Assembly: GCF_001663815.1 (NCBI RefSeq)
Contig: NZ_CP016027.1
Span: 310,001 to 374,000 of the forward strand
Reading direction: 5' to 3'
DNA from: Halothiobacillus diazotrophicus
Lineage (GTDB): Bacteria > Pseudomonadota > Gammaproteobacteria > Halothiobacillales > Halothiobacillaceae
DNA length: 64,000 nucleotides
The notes beneath the pieces were generated by a model. It was not told the DNA's origin. It made no database searches and saw only the letters and a list, made by a program, of their open reading frames with translations. Made by a program: the position numbers and the translations under genes. Within the stretch, counting starts at the first letter, position 1. Every line of letters starts with the position of its first letter. Below, one piece after another: positions 52,670-60,955 of the stretch.

Positions 52670-52694
52670 GCCCGCCCGTTGCGCGGGCTTTTTT
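52670..52694 (+). terminator. rho-independent terminator after nifA
   Basis: GCCCGC-N7-GCGGGC followed by TTTTTT, 41 bases after the nifA stop codon. Confidence 0.9.
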
Positions 52695-52768
52695 GTGAGT
52701 GAGAGGGTGCTTGATTGGGTTTGGTGCGTGGGAAAATGACGCTAGGTAAGCCACCGGGACAAGTCAGG

Positions 52769-53269
52769 CTAGGGCAAACTTTGCACGGACTCGATATGAC
52801 CGGAAATGATTTTGCGTGACTTTCCAGGATTCGATAATTCATTGGCAGCGCTGCTGCAGTTCTTGTTCGTGCAAAAACTCTCCGCACCGACTTCCTTTTG
52901 CATCTTCAGCGACACCCCCGTCTGGGTGGTCCTGACGATGTCGAAAAAATCCATGCGCAACCAGCTGGCACCCGTGTAGTCGACCGGGTCCATCCGGTCC
53001 GTAAAAGCCAGAATTCCGCTGTTGGCAGAGCGGCCCCAGACCCCGGCCAAGGCCACGTAATGTCTGCCTGGGAGATGAGCACCTTCAGTCGTGTACACGT
53101 CGATTTGATGAACGGTTTTCGTGGCCGTGTCGTACACGAAGGAACCGTAGGCCGAGCCGCCATCATCGAAGGTGACATTGACGAGATTCCAGGTGACCAC
53201 GGCGGCCGAAGCCGTATTATTCGCGGCAAACAACAGACCGGCGAGAATCAGGGGCTTCATGCCTTGCAT
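52769..53269 (-). CDS. secreted protein of unknown function
   Basis: 166 residues with a signal peptide (about 1-22, ending TASAA). The mature part is beta-rich ('VTWNLVNVTFDDGGSAYGSF', 'FVYDTATKTVHQIDV'), like the N-termini of PEP-CTERM-type exported proteins, but no PEP-CTERM tail is seen. Two cysteines (FCTNKNC) near the end could bond. Start at 53269 has GAGG five bases upstream; 53275 and 53260 are alternatives. Confidence 0.6.
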   Translation of the reverse strand: MQGMKPLILAGLLFAANNTASAAVVTWNLVNVTFDDGGSAYGSFVYDTATKTVHQIDVYTTEGAHLPGRHYVALAGVWGRSANSGILAFTDRMDPVDYTGASWLRMDFFDIVRTTQTGVSLKMQKEVGAESFCTNKNCSSAANELSNPGKSRKIISGHIESVQSLP

Positions 53270-53568
53270 GTGCACCTCGTGTGTCGGAGGAAAACGACCC
53301 CGCGAAAGGGAAGCTGCGTGTCATTATGCCTGCCTTTTCCGTCTGTTGGGTCAGGGCTGTGCATCCTCGCCGTGAGTAATGAATATCAAGTGCAGCGATA
53401 TATTGATTTGCCACTTCGGGGTAGCAATCACGACCAGAGTGCGAGGGCAGTTGAAGCTAGCCATCGCGGTTTCAGATCGGGCGTCACAGGGCAGGGCATC
53501 GGGTGCCGAATACCTTTGTCGGGCGAACATCAGACATCCAATTCAGGCGATCAAGAGAGGACCAGATC

Positions 53569-53790
53569 ATGCGCGTGGCGATTCGACATAGTGTCTTGTT
53601 GGTCACCACCGCCGTTCTCGCAGGCTGCGCGGATAGCGATCGCTATTACAGCAACGTTTATCACGGGTTGCAGACGAGAGAGGCCATGGTTCACCCCTTG
53701 CTTCAACAAAATCCGCCCGAGAAACCGCTGTCGTACAAAGAGTACGAAGCGGAACGCAAAAAGCTGCAGGAAAGTAACGGCGATCAATGA
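53569..53790 (+). CDS. small lipoprotein
   Basis: 73 residues. Signal with lipobox VLAGC (Cys about 22), then a charged mature peptide rich in Tyr, Lys and Glu ('LSYKEYEAERKKLQE'). Start at 53569 follows GAGGACCAG. No family recognised. Confidence 0.65.
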   Translation: MRVAIRHSVLLVTTAVLAGCADSDRYYSNVYHGLQTREAMVHPLLQQNPPEKPLSYKEYEAERKKLQESNGDQ

Positions 53791-53800
53791 ACAGCGCGTT

Positions 53801-54040
53801 GGGTTGGGGTAAGCCTGCGCACGCCAACATCCCGGGAAAATGACGAACACCTTGTTGGGCTGCACTACGTTTACCCCAACCTACGTCAAATCGGCCACTC
53901 TTGTAGGTTGGGGTAAGCCTGCGCACCCCAACATCGAGGGATAGTGGCGAGCATCCTGTTGGGCTGCACTTCGTTTACCCCAACCTACGTCATACCGACC
54001 ACTCTTGTAGGTTGGGGTAAACGCAGAGCACCCCAACGTC
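53801..54040. repeat. GTTGGGGTA...TACCCCAACCTAC hairpin repeats
   Basis: Two complete units (53801-53885 and 53903-53989), each with GTTGGGGTA at one end and TACCCCAAC at the other so that the unit folds on itself, and a third partial unit (54007-54040). The same arm sequence occurs at 19776-19806. Looks like a dispersed palindromic element of REP/MITE type. Confidence 0.75.
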
Positions 54041-54192
54041 AATGCCAGGGAATCAATGCCAGGGAATCAATGCCAGGGAATCAATGCCAGGGAATCAATG
54101 CCAGGGAATCAATGCCAGGGAATCAATGCCAGGGAATCGATGCCAGGGAATCGATGCCAGGGAATCGATGCCAGGGAAACAATGCCAGCGAT
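54039..54192. repeat. 14-bp tandem repeat (minisatellite)
   Basis: Eleven head-to-tail units of TCAATGCCAGGGAA: seven identical, three with TCGATG, and a degenerate last one that runs to the stop codon of the CPBP protease gene. A 14-bp unit cycles all reading frames, so coding by the repeat is unlikely. Confidence 0.9.
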
Positions 54193-55076
54193 CAGCCGTT
54201 GATCATCCCCAGCGTCAGCACGACCACCACCAATGCGTGAATGAACACCGGTGCCAGGAGCCGACGCCGAGTGGCGTAGGCATAGCCATATCCGATACCG
54301 CCTATCGTCGCGCCGATCATCCAGGCGGGGCCGAGTTTGAAGTGCACCAGCCCGAACAGGATCGCCGCCACGAGTACCGCCGTCGCTTCCGCGTAGTGTG
54401 CGGGCATCCGGCGGGTCAACCACGCGCGGGCCAGGGGTTGTACCGCCCCGCGGAACAGCGATTCCTCGATCAGCGCGACCAGCAGGGCGTGGGCCGCGAT
54501 TAGGGCGATGAAACGGGCCGTCAGCTCGGGTAGTGCCGCCAGTTTTTGCGGGTCGACCGTGATCCCGCCGGTGGCAAGGCCAAAACAGAAGGCCAGGACG
54601 ACGGCGATGCCCGCGATTGAAAAGGCGAGGCCGGCACCGGGTGGCCGAGCTTGTCCTGTTGTCTTGGCGCAGGCCAGCTCGATACGCGGGTTCAGGAGGA
54701 TCAGCTGAAGCGCGGCAAAGAACGCGATCGGTTTGAGGCTGAGGTGCACGAATGTCATGCCGTCCAGGGCGATGTCGATGGTGGTGCCCGGGGTGATCCG
54801 CTGGCCCAGAAAGGCGCCGGCAACGCCGGCCAGACCAAGCAGGAGTGCTGAGGTGCCGGGGTGTGTGCGTTCGAGACCGATCCGGGCCAGGGTCATGCCC
54901 GCCAGTATCAGGGCGACGGCAACGTGGTTTTCCGTGGCGATTAGCCCGGCCGTCAGGGCTAGGCCGGTGAACGAGATCAGTTCCCGGGTAATGAATTTCC
55001 CCCGTCCGGCCAGTACCGCGAACAGCAGGACGGCTGTCGCCAGAATCAGAGTCGTGTCGGAAATGCCCCAAACCAT
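54192..55076 (-). CDS. CPBP-family intramembrane glutamic endopeptidase
   Basis: 294 residues with about eight membrane spans. The C-terminal CPBP/Abi motifs are present: 'EESLFRGAV' (EExxxR), 'FGLVHF' (FxxxH) and a later His in 'FIHAL'. Rce1-like proteases act on prenylated or bacteriocin-type peptides; the substrate here is unknown. It stands alone, its 3' end abutting the 14-bp tandem repeat. Confidence 0.85.
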   Translation of the reverse strand: MVWGISDTTLILATAVLLFAVLAGRGKFITRELISFTGLALTAGLIATENHVAVALILAGMTLARIGLERTHPGTSALLLGLAGVAGAFLGQRITPGTTIDIALDGMTFVHLSLKPIAFFAALQLILLNPRIELACAKTTGQARPPGAGLAFSIAGIAVVLAFCFGLATGGITVDPQKLAALPELTARFIALIAAHALLVALIEESLFRGAVQPLARAWLTRRMPAHYAEATAVLVAAILFGLVHFKLGPAWMIGATIGGIGYGYAYATRRRLLAPVFIHALVVVVLTLGMING

Positions 55077-55291
55077 GGCGCGGCTGCCTGCTCAGTGAAA
55101 GCGGGGAGCATAGCACTCCACCGTATCGGGTCCGATCTGGAACCTATCGGGGGCACATAGATGGACCATATCCAGCCCGAACACAACCTGAGTCGATTTG
55201 ACGCCCATCCCGTGTCCTGTCGCATGCTATAAACCCAAGCTGGTACGAACATACTGACAAGAACACGCTGAAATAAGACCAAGGAACACCC

Positions 55292-56068
55292 ATGACTTTT
55301 CCCGACAAACCGGTTGCCCTGATCACGGGGGCGGGCAGTGCCGATGGCATTGGTTTCGCCATCGCCCGAGAACTGGGGCAACAAGGAATGGCTGTACTGA
55401 TTACCGCCACGACCCAACGGATATTCGAGCGCGTGGCGGAATTGCGACAGGCAGGCATCACGGCCCATGGGTTTGTCGCAGACCTGACAATCGAGGCGGA
55501 AGCCCAACGGCTGTGCGCCGAAGCCGAGGCCCAGCATGGCCGGATCGACGTGCTGGTGAACAATGCCGGCATGTCGCAACTGGGCAGCCCGGAGCCCTTC
55601 GCGGAAATCGACGGAATGTCCCTCGATGACTGGATGCTGTCGCTCAACCGGAACCTGACCACCGCCTTCCTGATGACGCGCGGCGTACTGCCCGGCATGA
55701 AGCAGCGCGGCTATGGGCGGATCGTGAATATCTCGTCCACAACGGGCACAACGGGCGCCAATGCCGGGGAGGCATCCTATGCCGCCGCCAAGGCCGGGAT
55801 GACGGGCATGACCCAAAGTCTGGCGCTGGAAACCGCCAAATTCGGCATTACCGCCAATTGCGTGGCCCCCGGCTGGATTCGCACCGCGTCGAGCACGGAA
55901 GAAGAAATCCTGGCGGGTAACTGCGCACCCGTGGGGCGATCCGGTTCCCCCACGGAAGTGGCGGCAGCCGTGGCATTTCTCGCATCGACCGGTGCCAGCT
56001 ACATCACGGGCACGACGATTGTGGTCGATGGCGGCAATGCCATCGTGGAGAATCTGCACACGCGCTAG
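55292..56068 (+). CDS. SDR family oxidoreductase
   Basis: 258-residue SDR. The cofactor loop is expanded (TGAGSADGIG) compared with classical TGxxxGIG. NNAG, catalytic Ser in 'SSTTGTTG' and YAAAK are present, and 'VAPGWIRT' follows. FabG-like; substrate unknown. AAGGA precedes the ATG. A 215-bp gap to the divergent protease gene shows no clear motif. Confidence 0.85.
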   Translation: MTFPDKPVALITGAGSADGIGFAIARELGQQGMAVLITATTQRIFERVAELRQAGITAHGFVADLTIEAEAQRLCAEAEAQHGRIDVLVNNAGMSQLGSPEPFAEIDGMSLDDWMLSLNRNLTTAFLMTRGVLPGMKQRGYGRIVNISSTTGTTGANAGEASYAAAKAGMTGMTQSLALETAKFGITANCVAPGWIRTASSTEEEILAGNCAPVGRSGSPTEVAAAVAFLASTGASYITGTTIVVDGGNAIVENLHTR

Positions 56069-56275
56069 CCCTTTTAAAAATCGGCCCATGGATGGGCATT
56101 CGAGCTTGGGCATGACTGTGTAAGAGCAATAACCCGCTGGAATAGCACGGATGAAGAAAATCAATTATCGGACAGATGTTTAGCCGTCTAGGATTAACAG
56201 GCAGAAGCACTAACTGCTGCTTGCCTGAAAGACTTTCCTGCCGTGATTTTCTGAAAAGCCTTCAAGGAGACCGCC

Positions 56276-56863
56276 ATGACCGCCAGCATGAACGCCAGAA
56301 CGACCATTCAAACCTTTGCGCTCGCCTTCACCTTGGCGCTCGCGACCGTCGCCAGTGCGCAAGCCGCGCCTTTCAAGGTCGTCAGCCAGGATCTGAATCC
56401 GCATCAACCGATTCCGAAGAAATTCGTCTTCAAGGGGTTCGGCTGCACTGGCGAGAACATATCGCCCGAAATCGGCTGGAAGCACGCACCGGCCGGGACG
56501 AAAAGTTTCGCGGTGATGGTGCATGACCCGGATGCGCCGACCGGCGGGGCCGGATTCTGGCACTGGGTGGTCATCAATATCCCGGCCACCGCGACCTCAC
56601 TGCCCGAAGGTGCCGGTGACGGCAAACCGGATTCAGGCCTCCCGGCCGGAGCCGTCCAGATCCCCGATGACTACAGCATTGCCGGCTGGGGTGGACCCTG
56701 TCCACCGACGGGCGACAAGCCGCACCGCTACGTCTTCACGGTGTATGCGCTCAAGGTGGCCCAGTTGACGCCCCCGACGAATGCCACGGCGTCCCTGGTC
56801 GGTTTCCTGATCAATCAGAATGCCCTGGCAAAGGCATCGCTGACTGCACGCTATGGTCGTTGA
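56276..56863 (+). CDS. YbhB/YbcL-family Raf kinase inhibitor-like protein, exported
   Basis: 195 residues: signal peptide (about 1-31, ending AQAAP), then a PEBP-fold domain with 'GCTGENISPEIGW', 'VMVHDPDAPTGGAGFWHW' (the D-x-D-P-D-A-P ligand site) and 'GPCPPTGDKPHRY'. Periplasmic relatives bind anionic groups; function obscure. Strong AAGGAG start. Confidence 0.9.
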   Translation: MTASMNARTTIQTFALAFTLALATVASAQAAPFKVVSQDLNPHQPIPKKFVFKGFGCTGENISPEIGWKHAPAGTKSFAVMVHDPDAPTGGAGFWHWVVINIPATATSLPEGAGDGKPDSGLPAGAVQIPDDYSIAGWGGPCPPTGDKPHRYVFTVYALKVAQLTPPTNATASLVGFLINQNALAKASLTARYGR

Positions 56864-56899
56864 TATAGATGGTAAATCACTGGGAGGCGGTGTCATCGA

Positions 56900-57667
56900 A
56901 TGGTGGGAAACTTGGGATCAGTGAGCTTTACCTTAGATTCAATCAAATTACCCCCGAAAGGCGCCAGCTGTTTTGTGGCTGGCACTCTCGTACATACACG
57001 AGAAGGATTGGTTCCGATCGAGCGGATCAAGGTGGGGGATTGGGTGTTGTCCAAGCCGCAGAGCGGGGAAGGTGAGCCGAATTACAAGCAGGTAAAAAAG
57101 ACGTTTAGGTCTGAAAACCAGGAAGTCATGTTCGTTGAGATCATTCCGATTGCGGAGCTTGAGAGAGCAAAGAAAATCCAGAAGGAGATTCAGGGTAAAG
57201 AGGGATTATCTACTCTTATTCGGAATGAAATGAAGCAGTACCTGGTTGCAACACCTAATCACCCATTTTGGGTTAATGAGGTCGGTTGGCTTGAGGCTAG
57301 TGAAATTGATCCCTCAGATAATTTAGAGGTGCAGTTGGTTACTGGTGAACCCGCTTATATGGGTGAAGGCCATAGAGGTTCATTATACCAAACGCAAATT
57401 ACTGAAGGGGTGGTTTGGTTCGAGTTTTACGACATGCATGGCTATGGAATGATCCCGGTAGATCTCCGGCATGGTGAACCTCAGGCAGATATTAACTGGA
57501 GTGCTTTACAACCTCAGCCAGATTCCGAAATGGGGCAGGGTTATCCCGAAACTGAACTACGCCAAACAGTTTATAACCTCGAAGTGGTGGATTATGACAC
57601 CTATTATGTTGGTAGGATGGGCGTATGGGTGCGAAACTGTGACCTTAGCGAGTATAAGGGGCAGTGA
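56900..57667 (+). pseudogene. polymorphic-toxin HINT domain, 5'-truncated remnant
   Basis: 256 codons that begin just before a Hint (intein-like) domain: nucleophile 'GASCFVAGTLVHT', 'VPIERIKVGDWVLS', 'TPNHPFWV' with the TxxH-type His, and the end 'VYNLEVVDYDTYYVGRMGVWVRNC'. This PT-HINT module normally sits near the C-terminus of Rhs or contact-dependent toxins and frees the toxin. Here the large N-terminal carrier is missing and only eight residues follow, so it is a leftover of a toxin locus. AT-richer than its neighbours and cut off by the IS at 57697. Confidence 0.75.
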
Positions 57668-57728
57668 CTCTGACCCCCATTGATTTGGGGTGGCCTCGAC
57701 GGTACCCCATGTTGAGTAGCGGTTCGCT

Positions 57729-58570
57729 TTAGAGTCCAGGCTCAAATGTTACCGCCTTTGCAGCAAGCTGCTTGGCATATTGGGCGGGCGTCAGCCCGCC
57801 GAGTGCTCTCTTCGGTCTTTCCTCGTTGTACTCACGGGCCCATGTACGGATGATTACCCGGGCATGGTTGAGGCTGACGAACCAGTGCTCGTTGAGGCAT
57901 TCGTCGCGTAGCCGTCCATTGAAGGATTCGATGTAGGCATTCTGGTTGGGCTTGCCCGGTTCGATAAGCCGTAGGGCAATGCCGTGGCGATGCGCCCAGG
58001 TCAGCATGGCCCGACCGGTAAATTCCTTGCCATTGTCCGTCCGGATGATCGATGGCCTGCCGCGGATCGAACAGACCTCGTCCAGCAGCCTCACCAGTTG
58101 GTCGCCACCGATCGCATGCGCCGGGATCACAGCCACCGCCTCATGCGTCGCATCATCCACAATCGCCAGGCACTTGAGCGCACGACCCGAGGCGATACGG
58201 TCGAAGACAAAGTCCATCGACCAGACCTCATTGGCCGCACCCGGTCGGATCAGCGGCTGCCGATCCGCCGGCGGGATCTTCTTGCGCCGGCGACGGCGCA
58301 CCTGCAGATTCTCCTCGGTGTACAGACGCTCCACGCGTTTGTGATTGACTCGCTGTCCGGCCTGACGCAGCTTGAGGTAGATCATTGGCGCGCCATAGCG
58401 GCGGTACCGCTGCGCCATATCCACGATCTGCTGGCGCAGCGCGATGTTACCGTCCGGCCGGGGCACGTAGCGCAATGCCGAGGCGCTCATCCCGACCACC
58501 CGCAGTGCGTGCCGCTCGCTCATCCCGCGCTGTTTCATGAGCCGCACCACCTCCCGGCGCGCCGGCGCGG
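57729..58570 (-). CDS. IS3-family transposase OrfB (DDE integrase)
   Basis: Catalytic core with Asp in 'VWSMDFVFD', Asp in '[10 protein letters not shown]' and Glu in '[12 protein letters not shown]', the DDE triad of retroviral-type integrases, preceded by an HTH_21 segment ('[15 protein letters not shown]'). Expressed as an OrfAB fusion by a -1 frameshift at 58577-58583; the frame is open further upstream to 58757 but that part overlaps orfA. The product ends in '[13 protein letters not shown]', standard for the family. Confidence 0.9.
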
Positions 58571-58840
58571 TCACCACTTTTTTCGAAGGACTTCCTTCGT
58601 CACTTCGTTCTCCAGCAGCGCCTCGGCCAGCAGCTTCTTCAGTCGGGCGTTTTCCGACTCCAGCGCCTTGAGGCGCTTGGCGTCCGACACGTCCATGCCG
58701 CCAAACTTGCTGCGCCAGAGGTAGTAGCTGGCCTCGGAGAAGCCGTGCCGTCGGCACAGCTCCTTGATCGGGACACCGGCGTCCGCCTCCTTCAAAAACC
58801 CAATGATCTGTTCTTCGCTGTAGCGTTTCTTCACATCCAA
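58571..58840 (-). CDS. IS3-family transposase OrfA
   Basis: 89 residues: HTH_Tnp_1 domain ('[16 protein letters not shown]', '[21 protein letters not shown]') followed by a leucine zipper ('[17 protein letters not shown]'). Binds the IS ends. Ends just after the slippery site. Confidence 0.92.
   Translation of the reverse strand: MDVKKRYSEEQIIGFLKEADAGVPIKELCRRHGFSEASYYLWRSKFGGMDVSDAKRLKALESENARLKKLLAEALLENEVTKEVLRKKW
58577..58583 (-). other. programmed -1 frameshift site of the IS
   Basis: Minus strand AAAAAAG slippery heptamer in the last codons of orfA (KKW stop). A -1 slip reads on as KKVVTAP into orfB. Confidence 0.8.
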
Positions 58841-58902
58841 TCTCCTTGCTTCATGGGATTGGACTCTAAATGCCTGTGCTACTCAAATCCGGGGTAACGT
58901 CG

Positions 58903-58992
58903 GTCCCTGTGCTCTCGAATACCGTTTCTCAACTTTCGTGCTTCAGCGATCAACGCTTCGCGTGACATAGCTTCAAGATCAGTGTCCATCAT
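58903..58992 (-). pseudogene. small gene cut by the IS3 element
   Basis: Minus strand frame of about 30 codons, MMDTDLEAMSREALIAEARK then LRNGIREHRD, abruptly joined to the IS end. It resembles the start of a common small conserved protein (xLExMSREELIxEVxxLRxxIREHRD). The remaining 3' part is not found on the other side of the IS, so sequence was lost. Confidence 0.5.
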
Positions 58993-59239
58993 GACTCCTG
59001 CATTGCACATCCCTGATGACGCCAAACGTGCCAACCGAGGGCTGACCGTGTTTTTCAGAATAGATCAAACCTTAGCCGGAAGCGGTGATCTGTACGGCGG
59101 GAAAGCGAACTGATAACCAAGGGATCAGTGCCTGTGGGGGCACACCGCGCAATAGAACCTAACCCGTGGTCTGCCCTTTCTTGTCCTTGTTCAGGATGAA
59201 CAGCAAAATTCCGCCCAACACTGAATCGCCACCAGTCCC
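58993..59239. other. non-coding remnant region between two IS fragments
   Basis: No supportable gene. The right part (about 59160-59239, ending CCAGTCCCCTAGACA) looks like the terminal region of the truncated IS3-type element at 59240. Confidence 0.35.
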
Positions 59240-59482
59240 CTAGACACATTCCAACCGTTCGTGGTGACGCCGTTCGTAGTCTACAGGCGACATCAATTCG
59301 TTAGAACCATGACGACGTCGGGTGTTATAGAACATCTCGATGTAATCGAAGATGTCAGCCCGGGCTTCGTCTCGTGTATTGTAGGTTTTTCGTTTTACCC
59401 GCTCACGTTTCAGTAGCTGAAAGAAGCTTTCCGCGACCGCATTGTCATGGCAATTGCCGTAAATTGGGGTCAGAGTAAAATC
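59240..59482 (-). pseudogene. IS3-type transposase C-terminal fragment
   Basis: Last 75 or so residues of an OrfB-type transposase: 'GNCHDNAVAESFFQLLKRE' contains the catalytic Glu region and 'EMFYNTRRRHGSNELMSPV' the family C-terminus. The N-terminal part is missing; the frame runs into the REP-like sequence at 59461, so the break occurred there. Different from the intact IS at 57697. Confidence 0.85.
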
Positions 59483-59546
59483 AATCATGCTAATTTTGCA
59501 GCTAGGCTTAGTTCGAAAGCGCGTAATTTTACTCTGACCCCAATTA
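59461..59546. repeat. inverted pair of REP-like 20-23-mers
   Basis: AAATTGGGGTCAGAGTAAAA (59461) and its inverse, TAATTTTACTCTGACCCC then AATTA (59524-59546), face each other across 43 bases. The same 23-mer is at 21161-21183 and a variant at 57664-57680. This GGGGTCAGAGT palindrome is known from REP elements mobilised by RAYT-type transposases (from memory). Confidence 0.7.
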
Positions 59547-59638
59547 CTTATTTGTCGCCTGAACAGGAAACACGGTTATGGGAGCGGCCTGAACCACTCT
59601 TTAAACAATTTACGCATGTATCCGAGGGGGGAAGTGAC

Positions 59639-60664
59639 ATGTGGATATATGATACCGGCTTGTTAGTGGGTGCAGTAATAACTATGGCGGCATCGCCAGT
59701 GCAAGCCACGGATAATTACTTGCTTGGTCGGTGTCAGATATCAAGGCCGGATTCTGGCTCTGAAATAAGCCCGATAGTTGATGGCGACATCTACATGGTC
59801 AAATATCGCGGCGATGATCCCATCTACAAGAAAATGCTCAATAGTGTGGGAGGACTGTCTGGAGCGAAAGTAACTTTGATTAAAGCCCCGACACATGGCG
59901 AGGTTGTCTTGGAGAAGGATGCGGATGCGGCGGCAAATGGCTGGTATCACTACTGGCCGCAAACTGGCTACATCGGTCGGGATCGTTTCGTGATGCAGGT
60001 GGAGAAGGATGGTATCAAAGTCCAAATTCATTACCTGATTGAAGGGACTGACGAAGAAGAGTCGCCGTTGGGAATATGCAAATCCGAGCTATGGAAAATT
60101 TCCTCAACTGCTACACCCAAGCTCGATATCTTTCCATCACTGCTGACCTCTCTCGGCCTCTCCAACCTCGTCCATGTCAACACCGCTGACCTCACCGGTT
60201 CCGCCGTCGGCAGCACTTCAGGGGCCACCATCACCCTCGACACCGATGCCGCCGGGTATGGCTGGTATATCGACTACACGCCCTACCTGAATGAAGAATA
60301 TCTGCCCACCAGCAACCCTTACGAGTGGGTCGCCAAGCCGGGGAGTGCGGCGGCGGGCAAGATGGATATGCTTTCCGTTCTGCTCCACGAGTACGGTCAT
60401 GCGCTGGGGCTGGAACACAGTGCTGACCCCAATGACTTTATGGGCGCGACCCTGCAGCCGGGCGTACGGCGTTTGCCTTCTGCGCAGGAACTGGCCCTGT
60501 TAACTCAATTGTCCGAAGCGGCAGGTGGGGCGGCGAATTCCGTCGTCGATCTCACGGCACATTCCCCTTTGCAGGTACCAGCACCCGACGAACCGGGCAA
60601 TCCCCTGAGGGTCCGAGCTGTTGCTGGGGGCGGCCTATATCCTGCAGTTGCACTCAACCGTTAA
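59639..60664 (+). CDS. exported matrixin-like zinc metalloprotease
   Basis: 341 residues from 59639 (GGGGGAAG upstream), giving a signal peptide (about 1-23, ending SPVQAT). Residues about 60-145 look like an Ig/cadherin-like beta domain ('GYIGRDRFVMQVEKDG'); the catalytic part has 'LLHEYGHALGLEHS' (HExxHxxGxxH) and a downstream Met-turn 'NDFMG', the metzincin pattern. The segment 'GWYIDYTPYLNEEYLP' is familiar from giant adhesins with C-terminal proteases, so this may be a shortened derivative. Frame upstream is open into REP sequence. Confidence 0.75.
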   Translation: MWIYDTGLLVGAVITMAASPVQATDNYLLGRCQISRPDSGSEISPIVDGDIYMVKYRGDDPIYKKMLNSVGGLSGAKVTLIKAPTHGEVVLEKDADAAANGWYHYWPQTGYIGRDRFVMQVEKDGIKVQIHYLIEGTDEEESPLGICKSELWKISSTATPKLDIFPSLLTSLGLSNLVHVNTADLTGSAVGSTSGATITLDTDAAGYGWYIDYTPYLNEEYLPTSNPYEWVAKPGSAAAGKMDMLSVLLHEYGHALGLEHSADPNDFMGATLQPGVRRLPSAQELALLTQLSEAAGGAANSVVDLTAHSPLQVPAPDEPGNPLRVRAVAGGGLYPAVALNR

Positions 60665-60728
60665 AGCGCCTTCGCGGGTAACAGGGGCGACGTCTCCACG
60701 ATTTAGATCCGGCTCTAAAACCATCCCC

Positions 60729-60744
60729 TGTTTCCTTTCCGACA
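60729..60744 (+). promoter_or_regulatory. NifA activator site for nifB
   Basis: Exact TGT-N10-ACA about 128 bases upstream of the start predicted from the -24/-12 element. Confidence 0.75.
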
Positions 60745-60837
60745 AAAGTCCCTTCCCCTCACGAAAATTTCGTCGCCTTCGTTACAAAACTACTTGGCGA
60801 ATCACTCAAGCTACTGAATAAAAAGCACTAACCATCT

Positions 60838-60853
60838 TGGCATCCCTCTTGCT
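60838..60853 (+). promoter_or_regulatory. sigma-54 promoter of nifB
   Basis: TGGCATC-CCTC-TTGCT, correct spacing, near-consensus. Predicted start about 60865, 91 bases before the nifB ATG. Confidence 0.85.
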
Positions 60854-60955
60854 TTTCCTCGTTTGCGGTCAGCTTCGTTGGAGCAATCTGATACATCCAT
60901 GGGGCGGCGCGTGTAACCCGATCGTTATTTGACAACCACGTGGAGGAATACGCCC

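Larger units (their letters stand above)
57697..58902 (-). mobile_element. IS3-family insertion sequence, complete
   Basis: About 1.2 kb with imperfect terminal inverted repeats: left CGACGGTACCCC..TTGAGTAGC..TTTAGAGTCCA and right (reversed) CGACGTTACCCC..TTGAGTAGC..TTTAGAGTCCA. It holds orfA and orfB with a frameshift site. I could not find a clear target duplication, which fits a rearranged flank. Confidence 0.8.

Noticed and set aside
50860-52887. 675-codon minus-strand frame opposite nifA
   Set aside because: nifA is unmistakable on the plus strand; the antisense frame has no motif.
54041-54187. CRISPR array
   Set aside because: Repeats are directly contiguous 14-mers without spacers, and no cas genes are present.
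54042-54503. Open frames through the 14-bp tandem repeat
   Set aside because: The repeat lacks stop codons in several frames by composition; the coding gene here is the minus-strand CPBP protease, and no start signal precedes the repeat frames.
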